The notes under the pieces are model-generated. The model ran no database searches. It was given only the letters and a program-made list of their open reading frames with translations, and was not told the DNA's origin. Below are positions 41,754-52,571 of a stretch of 64,000 nt of DNA, in pieces. This DNA comes from a virus. The first letter of the stretch is position 1. Each line of letters starts with the position of its first letter. The DNA lies in the IMG/VR virus record IMGVR_UViG_3300022602_000024, positions 248,797-312,796 of that record; one strand, given 5' to 3'. Made by a program: the position numbers and the translations under genes.

Positions 41754-42880
41754 ATCCAAGTGGGATTGAACATTTGCTGGAAACTTATACCTCTAATTTT
41801 GTCTGTTATTTCAACAAATTTTCGAAATTTGGCAAGTTGCCTGGAATCAAACTCGTAACTGTTGATCCATGATTCCAAAGTTGGATTTGGGTTTTCTTTA
41901 AGGTACGATTTAAACTTTTCTACATCCTCGGGTGCTGCAGAGTTTACAGTTAAGTAACCTCCTGACCCATATCCTGATTTTGTATATACTTCGTTAAAAT
42001 GTATTTTGATATTGTTGTCTTTTGCGTACTTGATCAAATCAGGCAATGTATAGATACTGCTGTGTTGCAAAACGGTTTCGATAGTTAGTTGTATATTTGG
42101 ATATTTTTTAATTGTGTCAACTGCCTGCACAATCGTTTCCCATTTACTGCCATAACGAATATAATCATTATGCTTTCCAACGCCTTCTAGGCTAGCAGAT
42201 ATTCCCACTGTTTTAAATCTTGATAATGCAACAAATACTTTTTCAGTAAAACGAGTCATGTTGGTATTGAATGTTACTTTTACATTGGTATCTTCAATGC
42301 TGTTTAGAACATCAACTACCTCAGGAATCATCATTGGTTCTCCGCCAGTCATATGAATGCTTTTTACACGTTGAACCATACTATACAGTTTATCAAGTGC
42401 ACCGGGTTCTTCCCACCAACGTATTGTTTTTACATTGTGCACTTTAAAATCGTTACTAGAAAATAGTTCGATGTTTCTTACATATTCCTCGCTTAAACTA
42501 CTGCTAGCATAAGGACCACACATCAAGCATTTTAAATTACAATAATTTCCAAACCGAATTTCGATTTGCTGAATTTCAGGAGTATAATTATCTTGCTTAA
42601 TCGGATAACACTTATTATGATGCAATCTCAAATGAAACTGTCCAGGAATAGATTCTTTATTTTTACAATACGTACACCCATCGTCGTGTTGATTGTTTAA
42701 CATTTTTTGCCGCAGCAGTTCATTCTCAACTGTCCACCATGTATCAAAATTTGAGAAATTATTTTCGCTTTTGTAAGTGGGAGCAGGATACTTGTATTCA
42801 CAACAAGGCAACATCGATCCGTCTGTATCGATTACCATGGCCCTAAAAGGAGCAGAACAAAAAGAGTTTGAATTGGGCAT
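41750..42880 (-). CDS. Radical SAM protein D (twitch/SPASM-like)
   Basis: A 376-residue radical SAM enzyme. The N-terminal part has C8, a CC pair (26-27) and C69-x2-C72, then the core C114-x3-C118-x2-C121 (CNLKCLMC) and TGGEP at about 186. The layout matches proteins B, C and E. It is transcribed after groES-groEL, from a late promoter box at 42922-42929, with a terminator-like hairpin in the leader. No ribosome site is seen, so expression may be low or controlled. Substrate unknown. Confidence 0.88.
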   Translation of the reverse strand: MPNSNSFCSAPFRAMVIDTDGSMLPCCEYKYPAPTYKSENNFSNFDTWWTVENELLRQKMLNNQHDDGCTYCKNKESIPGQFHLRLHHNKCYPIKQDNYTPEIQQIEIRFGNYCNLKCLMCGPYASSSLSEEYVRNIELFSSNDFKVHNVKTIRWWEEPGALDKLYSMVQRVKSIHMTGGEPMMIPEVVDVLNSIEDTNVKVTFNTNMTRFTEKVFVALSRFKTVGISASLEGVGKHNDYIRYGSKWETIVQAVDTIKKYPNIQLTIETVLQHSSIYTLPDLIKYAKDNNIKIHFNEVYTKSGYGSGGYLTVNSAAPEDVEKFKSYLKENPNPTLESWINSYEFDSRQLAKFRKFVEITDKIRGISFQQMFNPTWI

Positions 42881-42887
42881 AATAGAA

Positions 42888-42906
42888 ACCCGCCACTAGG
42901 GCGGGT
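42888..42906 (-). terminator. Terminator-like hairpin after groEL, in the leader of radical SAM D
   Basis: Minus-strand ACCCGCC-CTAGT-GGCGGGT, a 7-bp GC-rich stem, then TTCTATT. It probably ends the groES-groEL transcript but also lies between the late promoter box (42922-42929) and the start at 42880. Confidence 0.65.
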
Positions 42907-42921
42907 CGGTTAGTGTAATAT

Positions 42922-42929
42922 TATTTATA
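42922..42929 (-). promoter_or_regulatory. T4-type late promoter box (exact TATAAATA)
   Basis: Minus-strand TATAAATA starting directly after the groEL stop codon, 41 nt before the radical SAM D start. Confidence 0.55.
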
Positions 42930-44847
<1,918 letters not shown>

Positions 44848-44873
44848 AATAATCTCCTTTTATGATTTAATGT

Positions 44874-44903
44874 ATTATATAATAGAAAATGCCAGCATGT
44901 CAA
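44874..44903 (-). promoter_or_regulatory. Near-consensus sigma70 promoter of groES-groEL
   Basis: Minus-strand TTGACA, 18 nt, TATAAT, with the groES start 27 nt downstream. No CIRCE-type inverted repeat (HrcA site) or heat-shock sigma32 box is seen, so the pair looks constitutive or early rather than stress-controlled. Confidence 0.85.
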
Positions 44904-44929
44904 CATCACTGGCAAAAATTATTTATCTT

Positions 44930-45700
44930 TTAGAAATAGGTACAATTTTTCCTGGGAAAGAAACATTCGTTGTTCTGCAATGGTTTGATTTTCATTGTTT
45001 CTAACATGCTTTCTTTGCCCAAGCCCATAGCTAAACTATAAACAAAGTTTTGATTGGCCATAACCATATCTGCTCCTGCAACTATGTTGGCCAGTTCCAA
45101 AAAGTCTTGAACTGGATGGTATGGGATTGGAACTCCAGTTACTTTGACAAAATCCCTATGTTCTTCTTTGGTACCCAGAAAAACTCCGTTAACATCCAGC
45201 ATACCCTGGTCGGCCATGTACTCCCAGTATGTATCAGATTCGGGATCTCTATAGCGGAAAGTACGGCTAACCACAATAGGTTTGATCCTAACAGGATCTG
45301 CTTCCAACCAAGGTGTATCATAATCCTGCATTAGGAATGGCAAGCCAAATGTTCTGTGGTATGCTTCCACATAGTTGCCTTCAAAGCCACGGAACAGTAC
45401 CCCACGGAAACGATCCAGGTCTACATCAGGTTCGGGCGTGCCTTGTGTCCATGTGCCAGCATCGGCAATGTAACTTTGGCGGTTGAGTAAGGGCCGTAGC
45501 CATTCATAATCTTGGTAAGTAAATCTTCCCCGGTGTGCAGGATCAACTTCTTCGGGTCTGTATCCATATTGTGCAACACAATGTTCGATATTGTTTAGGG
45601 CCACAAGGAACATGGCATTGTTCTCTACTGCCATTTTCTTTACCGCACTTAGGCTATAAATCAAATCGCCTAGTGTTCCTGAATGTCTATATGTCGTCAT
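44930..45700 (-). CDS. Glycosyltransferase family 9-like (heptosyltransferase type)
   Basis: A 256-residue protein. The N-terminus HSGTLGDLIYSLSAV matches the GDxxxxxP-type first helix of heptosyltransferases, and the second Rossmann half carries a FLELANIVAGADMVMANQN block resembling the ADP-heptose-binding region. The start ATG (45700) overlaps the previous stop (TGATG). It is the last gene of the minus-strand half of the glycan cluster. The natural sugar donor cannot be told. Confidence 0.65.
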   Translation of the reverse strand: MTTYRHSGTLGDLIYSLSAVKKMAVENNAMFLVALNNIEHCVAQYGYRPEEVDPAHRGRFTYQDYEWLRPLLNRQSYIADAGTWTQGTPEPDVDLDRFRGVLFRGFEGNYVEAYHRTFGLPFLMQDYDTPWLEADPVRIKPIVVSRTFRYRDPESDTYWEYMADQGMLDVNGVFLGTKEEHRDFVKVTGVPIPYHPVQDFLELANIVAGADMVMANQNFVYSLAMGLGKESMLETMKIKPLQNNECFFPRKNCTYF

Positions 45701-45885
45701 CAATATCTACTGCCTTCTTGTCCTGGTTCATTGCTGTGTGAGCACTCTAATTCGTGATTGGTTGCTCGGGGGCAACGTTTATTGCCGCAATCCGGGCATA
45801 CTATAAACGTGTAACTGGTTACTGGAATTCCGTTTTCGTCCTCAATTTGACTCAAGCACCGATAACACCAACACTTGTATTTCAT
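45700..45885 (-). CDS. Small zinc-ribbon protein
   Basis: A 61-residue protein with CWCYRC (6-11) and CPDCGNKRC (30-38), a four- to five-cysteine zinc ribbon. It overlaps both glycosyltransferase genes. It could be a regulatory or rubredoxin-like small protein; no partner is known. Confidence 0.6.
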   Translation of the reverse strand: MKYKCWCYRCLSQIEDENGIPVTSYTFIVCPDCGNKRCPRATNHELECSHSNEPGQEGSRY

Positions 45886-46772
45886 AGCGTCTCCAGTATT
45901 GCACCAGCAATGGCAGCAGTATCAAAATTGTTGTTGCAAGGAGTGTTTCCTTTTTTGCAAATCAATCTACTAACTGGACGTTGCTGAATGTCATTACATC
46001 CTGCACAATCTTCTAAAGTCTGTATAGCCACTGCGTTTTTACCATCTTCCCAATTTCGGATTGGCACAATGACTTCAGGACGTAGATGTGTTAGTAATGC
46101 AATGATATGTGTATCACTTGCAGCCGCACACCAATAAGGACCCGAATCAACCCCAGCAAATGCTCGTGCACCATCACACAGCACTTTTATCTGTTGGTTA
46201 TTAAACCGGGCTCTTGCGTCAACAAACAAAGGATGATCAACAAAATGATCAGTCGAGCCACCAACACATACAACCTTAAAGTCGGCTTTTTGTTTAAATA
46301 CTTGAGCATATACATCTAACCACACATCCATAGTAATATTCTTAGCAGTCCAATGCCAATTACGCATATGAACCACAATGTATTGATCTAACTCATTTTG
46401 TCGTTGAAACTCAGCAACTGCAGCTTGATCTTCATTAGATGGGAATAATTCTACTCCGTGATTTAGCGAATTAACACCAAACGCACGATACATATAATTC
46501 TTTTGATAATGTTGCGTAGGATTAAGTTCGTATGCATTATCCAAGTTGATGTATATGTCCCAACCTGCTACATTGGGAATTTGATCCACTGGGAAAATGT
46601 TTCTAATATGCGGGTTGTTGCGATATACTTCAGCAAAGTCTGTAGCCACGTCAATATTTGCGTTGGATCCATATTTTAGTTTTAATTCTCTTACTACTGC
46701 GGTGCTCATGATAACATCGCCAATGGCCGCACGACGTTGCACTAATATGTTAATTGGTTGTTCTAATTTCAT
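45882..46772 (-). CDS. Glycosyltransferase family 9 (heptosyltransferase-like)
   Basis: A 296-residue GT-B enzyme. RRAAIGDVIMSTAVVREL (13-30) is the hallmark N-terminal GD motif of ADP-heptose:LPS heptosyltransferases, and VCVGGSTDHF and AFAGVDSGPYWCAAA form the nucleotide-sugar-binding half. A C-terminal Cys-rich tail (CAGCNDIQQRP, then CKKGNTPC) is unusual for the family. It overlaps the methyltransferase gene upstream by 4 bp. Likely adds a sugar to a lipopolysaccharide-like or virion glycan. Confidence 0.85.
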   Translation of the reverse strand: MKLEQPINILVQRRAAIGDVIMSTAVVRELKLKYGSNANIDVATDFAEVYRNNPHIRNIFPVDQIPNVAGWDIYINLDNAYELNPTQHYQKNYMYRAFGVNSLNHGVELFPSNEDQAAVAEFQRQNELDQYIVVHMRNWHWTAKNITMDVWLDVYAQVFKQKADFKVVCVGGSTDHFVDHPLFVDARARFNNQQIKVLCDGARAFAGVDSGPYWCAAASDTHIIALLTHLRPEVIVPIRNWEDGKNAVAIQTLEDCAGCNDIQQRPVSRLICKKGNTPCNNNFDTAAIAGAILETL

Positions 46773-47980
46773 TCTGCTTGTAATTTTGGAAAATAGCGTA
46801 AAAATCGATCGTTGGCGTTATCTCTACGGGCTTTGATCTTGGATCTAATTTCTTTGTAGAAGTTCCATGCCAGGGGAATGAACAACACCGACTCATCTGT
46901 GCCAATGCTGTCTAAATAGTCAATGCCTACTACAGGAATATCAGTGCCAGGACAATATAATCCTTGCTTTAAAGGATTATCATCAACAACACAATCCATT
47001 TCAATTTTGGCGGCATTGATCAATGTCATTCCTTTGGCGGCTGCTCCATATCCAACAACACGATATCCTTGCGCTCTACTACTGTCAATACTGTTTTTCA
47101 AGTCTGACAATAGTGCAGTAACTCCAGTGGCCCAATCCGTATATGTACTGGGTTGATGTAGTTTGGCTTCCATTGCTAGTATGTTTTGCATATGGAAACG
47201 ATTCTCTGGTTTCTTAGCCAACACAAAGATATAACTTGTGCCATGTATAGGAGTCTTGACCACATCAACCAAGTACAGGCCAGCACGTTCAGCCAATCTA
47301 CGCATCGATTCTGCATTGTAAAAACTGATGTGCTCGTGATAGATGGTGTCAAACTCACCATTAACAACCATGTCTGCTTGGCTTGTGCTGATAAAGATCT
47401 TGCCATCATGTCGCAATACACCGGCAGCAATTTGCAAGTATGTTAAAGGATCGGGAATGTGTGCAAAGGCATTTTGACTTGTTATAATATCAAATTCACG
47501 TCCCAGTTGGTCAGCACAGGCTTGATTCCAGAATCCTTGTACCACTTGATGTCTTTTGGCACTACTAACAGGATACAAGTTCTCTGCAGGATCTACTCCG
47601 TATGTATCCATACTCAACCGTCGAAATGCATCAAGTTGACTGCCGTCATTGCACCCAATATCTAACACTGACATAGGACTATGATAAAAATGTTCACGTA
47701 CAAACCTAGCATACCAATCCATATACTCAGTATAGGTCCGACTTGTTCCGCTAACATACAGATAATGTGTATAGATTAATTCAGGATCAACTGCATGTGT
47801 AAGTTGTAAGTGATCGCAATCTTCACATCGGTTAACTGCTAATGGATAACGATCTTCGTGTTCTTGACTGGCAGCGTTGCGAAAATTATTGGCCAGGGGC
47901 TGATCATTGAGATCTAAGGTCGGCACCAGATCATTGCCACCACAGGCAATGCATTTAAGAATAGATGTACAATGTTCCAT
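46769..47980 (-). CDS. SAM-dependent sugar C-methyltransferase
   Basis: A 403-residue three-domain enzyme of the TylC3/NovU/CloU type, which methylates carbon in 2,6- or 6-deoxy NDP-sugars. The N-terminal zinc domain has C9-x2-C12 and C52-x2-C55 (CEDCDHLQL); the SAM-binding core is SVLDIGCNDGSQLD (about 104-117); EFDTIYHEHISFY (about 209) holds the conserved His residues; the C-terminal Rossmann-like domain has VVGYGAAAKG. It points to synthesis of a branched deoxysugar from the neighbouring dehydratase product. Confidence 0.9.
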   Translation of the reverse strand: MEHCTSILKCIACGGNDLVPTLDLNDQPLANNFRNAASQEHEDRYPLAVNRCEDCDHLQLTHAVDPELIYTHYLYVSGTSRTYTEYMDWYARFVREHFYHSPMSVLDIGCNDGSQLDAFRRLSMDTYGVDPAENLYPVSSAKRHQVVQGFWNQACADQLGREFDIITSQNAFAHIPDPLTYLQIAAGVLRHDGKIFISTSQADMVVNGEFDTIYHEHISFYNAESMRRLAERAGLYLVDVVKTPIHGTSYIFVLAKKPENRFHMQNILAMEAKLHQPSTYTDWATGVTALLSDLKNSIDSSRAQGYRVVGYGAAAKGMTLINAAKIEMDCVVDDNPLKQGLYCPGTDIPVVGIDYLDSIGTDESVLFIPLAWNFYKEIRSKIKARRDNANDRFLRYFPKLQAE

Positions 47981-48705
47981 TAGTTTTTGATAGGTGATCC
48001 GTTGGGTGCAATTTGACCTTCTACGCCAAGATTGGCAATTTCTTGCACATGTTCTGCGGGCAGGAACTTGGCCAACACGTGTTCAATATCAATGTATCCG
48101 CCGGCATTGACACGTTCAGCAAAGAACATGAAACTGTCGCGATACACTTGAATAACTTCGTCAGTCATTGAGTTAGGCCAAGACCATAGTCTAGCCATGT
48201 ACTGCCAAGGTTGTGTGGTTACTTCCACTGGGAATTGGCTTTTGAACTTGGGACCAATGATGATCTTGTCTGTGTTGGCAGAGTCTTCGTACATTGCTGG
48301 ATCAAACATGTCATTGAGCACATAGCGCCCTGACATCTTATGCACACGATCAATGCCCTCAAACTTGCCAGAATTATTCAATGCTTCTAGTGCATTACCA
48401 AAGCACATGATCTCTGTGCCGTTTTTGACTACATCCCAGTTGTCTGAGTCATACATGGCCTGCACGTTGGGATCTTTACTGTAGTCAATGAATCCATTGC
48501 TGGCTGCAATCAAATGATTGGCCTGTTGATCTGTAATGGGTGTTCCGCAACATTCCATAACAAAGATTTTAGCAGTGGGTATCCGGCTACGAATACTGGT
48601 AATAGTATCTAGTGTTTGGTTAAGCCGTTGTGCGGCACTAAAAACACCAAACTTGCTGTTGATTGCACTTGTGACAACAAATGCGTGATTTACTTGGTTA
48701 GCCAA
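47980..48705 (-). CDS. Hypothetical protein of the glycan cluster, possible GT-A fold
   Basis: A 241-residue protein. It opens with beta-alpha elements (HAFVVTSAINSKFG) and has RVHKMSGRYVLND (about 120-132), which resembles a sugar-binding segment in some glycosyltransferases, but no DxD motif is certain. It shares 1 base with the methyltransferase gene and overlaps the dehydratase gene by 16 bp. A glycan-related role is inferred from position. Confidence 0.5.
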   Translation of the reverse strand: MANQVNHAFVVTSAINSKFGVFSAAQRLNQTLDTITSIRSRIPTAKIFVMECCGTPITDQQANHLIAASNGFIDYSKDPNVQAMYDSDNWDVVKNGTEIMCFGNALEALNNSGKFEGIDRVHKMSGRYVLNDMFDPAMYEDSANTDKIIIGPKFKSQFPVEVTTQPWQYMARLWSWPNSMTDEVIQVYRDSFMFFAERVNAGGYIDIEHVLAKFLPAEHVQEIANLGVEGQIAPNGSPIKN

Positions 48706-49730
48706 CGTTTATTCTCCAATGTCCATTGTACCATTCCGGCAATACGCTCACTCAATTTGATCTTAGGTTCCCATCCCAACTGCTTTAGCAAGCCACCATC
48801 TAAGGCATAACGCAAGTCATGTCCGGGACGGCTACCATGGAAGTCCACCATTTCATAAACAAGTTCTTTACCTACACCAGCAGCAATCATTTGTGCCAAG
48901 GTCAAGTTATCAATTTCTTCTGTACCCACTAAGTTAAACTTGGGGCAATGTGCCCATCCGTAATCACCTGTGTGTTTGTAGTTTTGTGGCAATGTTTGTA
49001 ATATAAACATCAGTCCTTCTGCTACATCTCGAGCATGAATATACATACGTGTGCCAGCTGCAGTCTTGGTAGGATCAGCGTGGATGAAAATCTTTTCTCC
49101 GTCACGTACACGTTGGATACACATGGGAATAAACTTCTCTGGATGCTGACGCTCCCCAAATACGTTCATGGTATGTGTTACAACAATGGGCATCTTGTAA
49201 GTGTTTTCGTAAGCAACGCAGAATTCTTCTGCGGCTGCTTTACTTGCACTGTAGGGATTGGTACTGTTATAACGATCATACTCTTTATAACTTACTCCCG
49301 GAGGTGCAACACCAAAGATCTCGTCTGTGCTAAAGTACACAAAACGCTCTAGGTCGGGCAAGTTTTTACGTGCATAGTCCAACATATTGACTGTGCCCAC
49401 TGTGTTGTCTAACACAAACTCCATGGGGTATGTAATACTACGATCCACGTGGCTACTGGCAGCCAAGTGCAACACAATATCAATCGGACCAATGTCGGCT
49501 ACAATTTGACTGTTTAGTTCTGCTTTGATATCGTGAAAGATAATGCGTAAACGTTCACTGACCAATTTGGGATCGTGATCTTTCAACATGTCGTGCAGTC
49601 TGTTTAGATTACCGCTGATGTCCAAACGGTCTAGTGTGACCACATTCCAATCAGTATCTCGTAAAATTTTATCTATAACGTGGTGGGCAATGAATCCCGC
49701 ACCACCGGTGATTAATACGTTCTTTGACAT
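48690..49730 (-). CDS. NDP-sugar 4,6-dehydratase-like (RmlB family, extended SDR)
   Basis: A 346-residue short-chain dehydrogenase-type enzyme. Start ATG 49730 has AGGA upstream. NAD-binding ITGGAGFIAHHV (7-18), VVTLDRLD, HLAASSHVDRS, STDEIFG (catalytic T-D-E) and Y-S-A-S-K (catalytic YxxxK) match dTDP-glucose 4,6-dehydratase. It would make a 4-keto-6-deoxy sugar, the substrate type of the C-methyltransferase in the same operon. Confidence 0.88.
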   Translation of the reverse strand: MSKNVLITGGAGFIAHHVIDKILRDTDWNVVTLDRLDISGNLNRLHDMLKDHDPKLVSERLRIIFHDIKAELNSQIVADIGPIDIVLHLAASSHVDRSITYPMEFVLDNTVGTVNMLDYARKNLPDLERFVYFSTDEIFGVAPPGVSYKEYDRYNSTNPYSASKAAAEEFCVAYENTYKMPIVVTHTMNVFGERQHPEKFIPMCIQRVRDGEKIFIHADPTKTAAGTRMYIHARDVAEGLMFILQTLPQNYKHTGDYGWAHCPKFNLVGTEEIDNLTLAQMIAAGVGKELVYEMVDFHGSRPGHDLRYALDGGLLKQLGWEPKIKLSERIAGMVQWTLENKRWLTK

Positions 49731-49746
49731 AGTGTTCCTGTTTGAA

Positions 49747-50622
49747 TTAGCTAGTATACGGATATTTTGGCAACAAGTCAACGGCTTTGGCTTCCGGATT
49801 GCTCAAAATAAATTCGGCATACTTTTCTTGATTGTCTACAATGGTTTTAGGGAAGTACGAGTCCAATTCCACAATGCTATAACGATCGTTGGGATTGCCA
49901 CGATTCCATTCTTTGCGTTCGGCAATCGACTTTTCTACATCAATCTGCTCAATAAACTCGGGACGATTAACTTCAGCATGTGCAAAGTTCTTGGCCTTGT
50001 TACGCAACCATTCGTTGTTGCCCATATAACCAAAGTGCCAACCACCATGCTCAATCACTTCACATCCATCGTTCTTGAACTGATAAGGCGCTGACATGAA
50101 TTGGAAACGTATGCGTCTGAATTCTGTAGGGGTAATGTCTTTCAATAACGCCCGACGCCCGGCCATGGCCCAAATGTCATATTCGCCTGGAGTGGCTCTC
50201 ATGTAATTGAACTTGAAGTTGTGCAGGCTCATACGTAGTGCAAATAGGCTTTGATCGCTAGCAACCATGTACTGTAGTGCAGCCGGACGAATGATTTCAT
50301 CCAAGTCACTGATCAAGATCAAATCATCTAGGGCAGCATCAGCAATGCCTTGGCGAATTTGATCTCTGTGGTGTGCTTCGTTAACCCAGGAATCTGGATC
50401 ATTGGGCATGTCATCAACTTGGATATGGATAATCTTATCTGCCCACTGTGCGTAGCGGGCCTTATTATCTTCGTAGTAGTAAGGCTTTGGATTACCTTGA
50501 TGTGTCATATTGGCTTCAACCAAAACAAAGTGGTCGACAAAATCATATAATTCTGTTAATCTTAGTTCAAGTAGATCCAACTCATTGTAGAAGGGGAAAC
50601 AATCGTAGATTTTTATTTTCAT
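49747..50622 (-). CDS. Glycosyltransferase family 17-like
   Basis: A 291-residue enzyme. IYDCFPFYNELDLLELRL (4-21), FVLVEANMTHQG and ISDLDEI (the DxD) are characteristic of GT17, whose known member adds N-acetylglucosamine to a mannose. The start lies 5 nt after a late promoter box with no ribosome site (leaderless arrangement) and faces the plus-strand gene at 50678. It begins the minus-strand glycan run 50622-44930. Confidence 0.85.
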   Translation of the reverse strand: MKIKIYDCFPFYNELDLLELRLTELYDFVDHFVLVEANMTHQGNPKPYYYEDNKARYAQWADKIIHIQVDDMPNDPDSWVNEAHHRDQIRQGIADAALDDLILISDLDEIIRPAALQYMVASDQSLFALRMSLHNFKFNYMRATPGEYDIWAMAGRRALLKDITPTEFRRIRFQFMSAPYQFKNDGCEVIEHGGWHFGYMGNNEWLRNKAKNFAHAEVNRPEFIEQIDVEKSIAERKEWNRGNPNDRYSIVELDSYFPKTIVDNQEKYAEFILSNPEAKAVDLLPKYPYTS

Positions 50623-50627
50623 AGTGA

Positions 50628-50647
50628 TATTTATTTGCTAATAAATA
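50628..50647. promoter_or_regulatory. Divergent pair of T4-type late promoter boxes
   Basis: Minus-strand ATAAATA (50634-50628) serves the GT17 gene and plus-strand ATAAATA (50641-50647) the GT34-like gene at 50678. The two boxes are 6 bp apart, so polymerases on them would exclude each other, a possible switch between the two arms of the glycan locus. Confidence 0.6.
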
Positions 50648-50677
50648 CTGTACATTAATTTTCAAAGGCGGTCAACC

Positions 50678-51361
50678 ATGTATGCTGTTGTAAGCATGTG
50701 CACTTCAAACCTAGATGACCTGGGTAACTTAACAAACAAATACAAACTCGAATACTGTGAACGCCATGGTTATGAGTTCTTCAATATCGGCGACGAAGAA
50801 ATTGGCCCAGTAGACGGCCCATGGAGTTTTTCAATGGACTGGCATAAACCACGTTATGTCAGCAACCTATTTGCTCAACGCCCAGATATTGAATGGGCAC
50901 TAGTAACCGAAGCCGACGCCACCATTACCAACTTGACCATTCCCATGAGTGATCGGGTAGACAATGACTTCCATGTGGTTGTTCCAGTGGATAGACTCAA
51001 CATCAATTCCGGCAACATGTTGGTACGCAATAGCCCAGAAGGTCGTGCTTACTTGCAAGCCATGTTGGCAGACGGAGACAAGTACCTTACAAATACCACC
51101 AACAATCCCATATTTGGATTGCAGTTATGGATGGTAGATACCATTGATCAACATGGTGATATCACAAAGATTGTACCACAAAAGCACATGAACAGTTACG
51201 AACTGGAAATTTACGACTATTGCGATGTCAGCACCGACATCATGGGCAATAGCGGAGTATGGACCCGGGGCGACTGGATTGTGCACTGGCCTGGTATCAG
51301 ACATGAAGTTAGACTTCAACGTGCTGCATCATTAGAAACAGAAGGAAGGATAACAAGATAA
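50678..51361 (+). CDS. Glycosyltransferase, GT34-like (GMA12/MNN10 type)
   Basis: A 227-residue enzyme. It starts MYAVVSMCTSN, with YCERHGYEFFN and EWALVTEADATITN (acidic metal-binding motif), NSGNMLVRNS, and WIVHWPGIRHE near the end, the block order of the GT34 galactosyl/mannosyl-transferase family. It has AAAGGCGG as ribosome site and ends directly at the next ATG. First of four plus-strand glycan genes. Confidence 0.75.
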   Translation: MYAVVSMCTSNLDDLGNLTNKYKLEYCERHGYEFFNIGDEEIGPVDGPWSFSMDWHKPRYVSNLFAQRPDIEWALVTEADATITNLTIPMSDRVDNDFHVVVPVDRLNINSGNMLVRNSPEGRAYLQAMLADGDKYLTNTTNNPIFGLQLWMVDTIDQHGDITKIVPQKHMNSYELEIYDYCDVSTDIMGNSGVWTRGDWIVHWPGIRHEVRLQRAASLETEGRITR

Positions 51362-51912
51362 TGGCTATACCATTTGGAGAAGATGACACAATCAAAATAG
51401 ATCGGTGTCATGCTGATTTATTAAGAGGCTTGATAGTTGCTGGAAAACCCCGGACTGTATTGGAATTGGGCATCGGCGGTGGACAAGCAACGGATGCAAT
51501 GCTAGACGGATTAGCGTATAATCAACAAGCATACGAATACACACTGGTTGATAACTGGCTAGACTTCAACAGTACAATGCCTGCCCGAGTTGGCGAGTTA
51601 TACAGCAGTAGAGTCAACATTGTTACATCCGGTGAAAAAGAATTTGTGTTCAGCACCAACAAGAAGTTTGATTTGATAATGAGTGATGCAGATCACCACC
51701 ATACACAAGAATGGTTTGAGTATGTATACGAGAATCTGCTGAATGATGATGGTATACTTTGTTATCATGATGTTATGTTAACTTCACAGTTTCCAAATTT
51801 AATGGAAATATATAACAAGTGCAAAGAACTTAACCTAAGATACAAACTGTTTGACAAAGATAGTTTATCAACCGAAATGTGCTTTCGTGGCTTTTTAGTA
51901 ATTTTTAAATAA
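51361..51912 (+). CDS. Class I SAM-dependent methyltransferase
   Basis: A 183-residue methyltransferase. VLELGIGGGQATDAML (34-49) is the SAM-binding motif I; TLVDNWLDF and FDLIMSDADHHH are motifs II/post-I. The size and acidic D-A-D-H segment fit the CmcI/Methyltransf_24-like group that O-methylates sugars or small substrates. Its ATG overlaps the stop of the previous gene by one base. Confidence 0.8.
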   Translation: MAIPFGEDDTIKIDRCHADLLRGLIVAGKPRTVLELGIGGGQATDAMLDGLAYNQQAYEYTLVDNWLDFNSTMPARVGELYSSRVNIVTSGEKEFVFSTNKKFDLIMSDADHHHTQEWFEYVYENLLNDDGILCYHDVMLTSQFPNLMEIYNKCKELNLRYKLFDKDSLSTEMCFRGFLVIFK

Positions 51913-51919
51913 GGCAGCA

Positions 51920-52570
51920 ATGACAAGTATTCAAGAAACATTTACTGACATATATGTTAATCGACGTTGGGATGAGCCCAACAAACCCAACGAATCGGCC
52001 AGTGGCAACGGATCAACACTGGACTTCACTAGAAATTTACGTAAAGAACTGCCAAAGTTGTTTGACATGTTTGCTATACAATCAGTATTTGACGCACCGT
52101 GTGGTGATTTAAATTGGATGAGTCAAGTGTTATCAGAGTGCCCAGACATTGACTATATCGGCGGAGACATTGTTGCGCCGTTGATCGATCAACTCACTGA
52201 ACAGTATGCCGAATATGCCAACATGGATTTTGTTAACATCAATATTATCAATGACGAGCTACCTGCTGCAGATTTAATGATCTGCAGAGACTGTTTGTTC
52301 CATCTAAGCGAAGCAGATGTCAAAACATTCTTTAGAAACTTTGTCTCTTCCGATATTGCGGCTTTGTTAGTTACATCCGATATACTGCCAGAACCCAACA
52401 GAGACATTGAGACTGGCGACTATCGTCACCTGAATCTATTCACTGCACCTTACAACTTTACCGCCGATTACATATACGAAATCAGCGATTGGCCTTATCC
52501 TACTCCCGCTACTAGAAAAATGTTTATGTGGAGTAGAGAACAAATTGAAGAAATAGTGAGCAAATTTTAA
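51920..52570 (+). CDS. Class I SAM-dependent methyltransferase
   Basis: A 216-residue methyltransferase. SVFDAPCGDLNWMSQVL (54-70) is motif I, IDYIGGDIV the second strand, and DLMICRDCLFHLSEADV motif IV/V. The N-terminal FTDIYVNRRWDEP and NGSTLDFTRNLR are shared by a family of sugar-linked methyltransferases. Starts 7 nt after the previous stop; next ATG 1 nt after its stop. Likely modifies the product of the surrounding sugar enzymes. Confidence 0.8.
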   Translation: MTSIQETFTDIYVNRRWDEPNKPNESASGNGSTLDFTRNLRKELPKLFDMFAIQSVFDAPCGDLNWMSQVLSECPDIDYIGGDIVAPLIDQLTEQYAEYANMDFVNINIINDELPAADLMICRDCLFHLSEADVKTFFRNFVSSDIAALLVTSDILPEPNRDIETGDYRHLNLFTAPYNFTADYIYEISDWPYPTPATRKMFMWSREQIEEIVSKF

Positions 52571-52571
52571 T

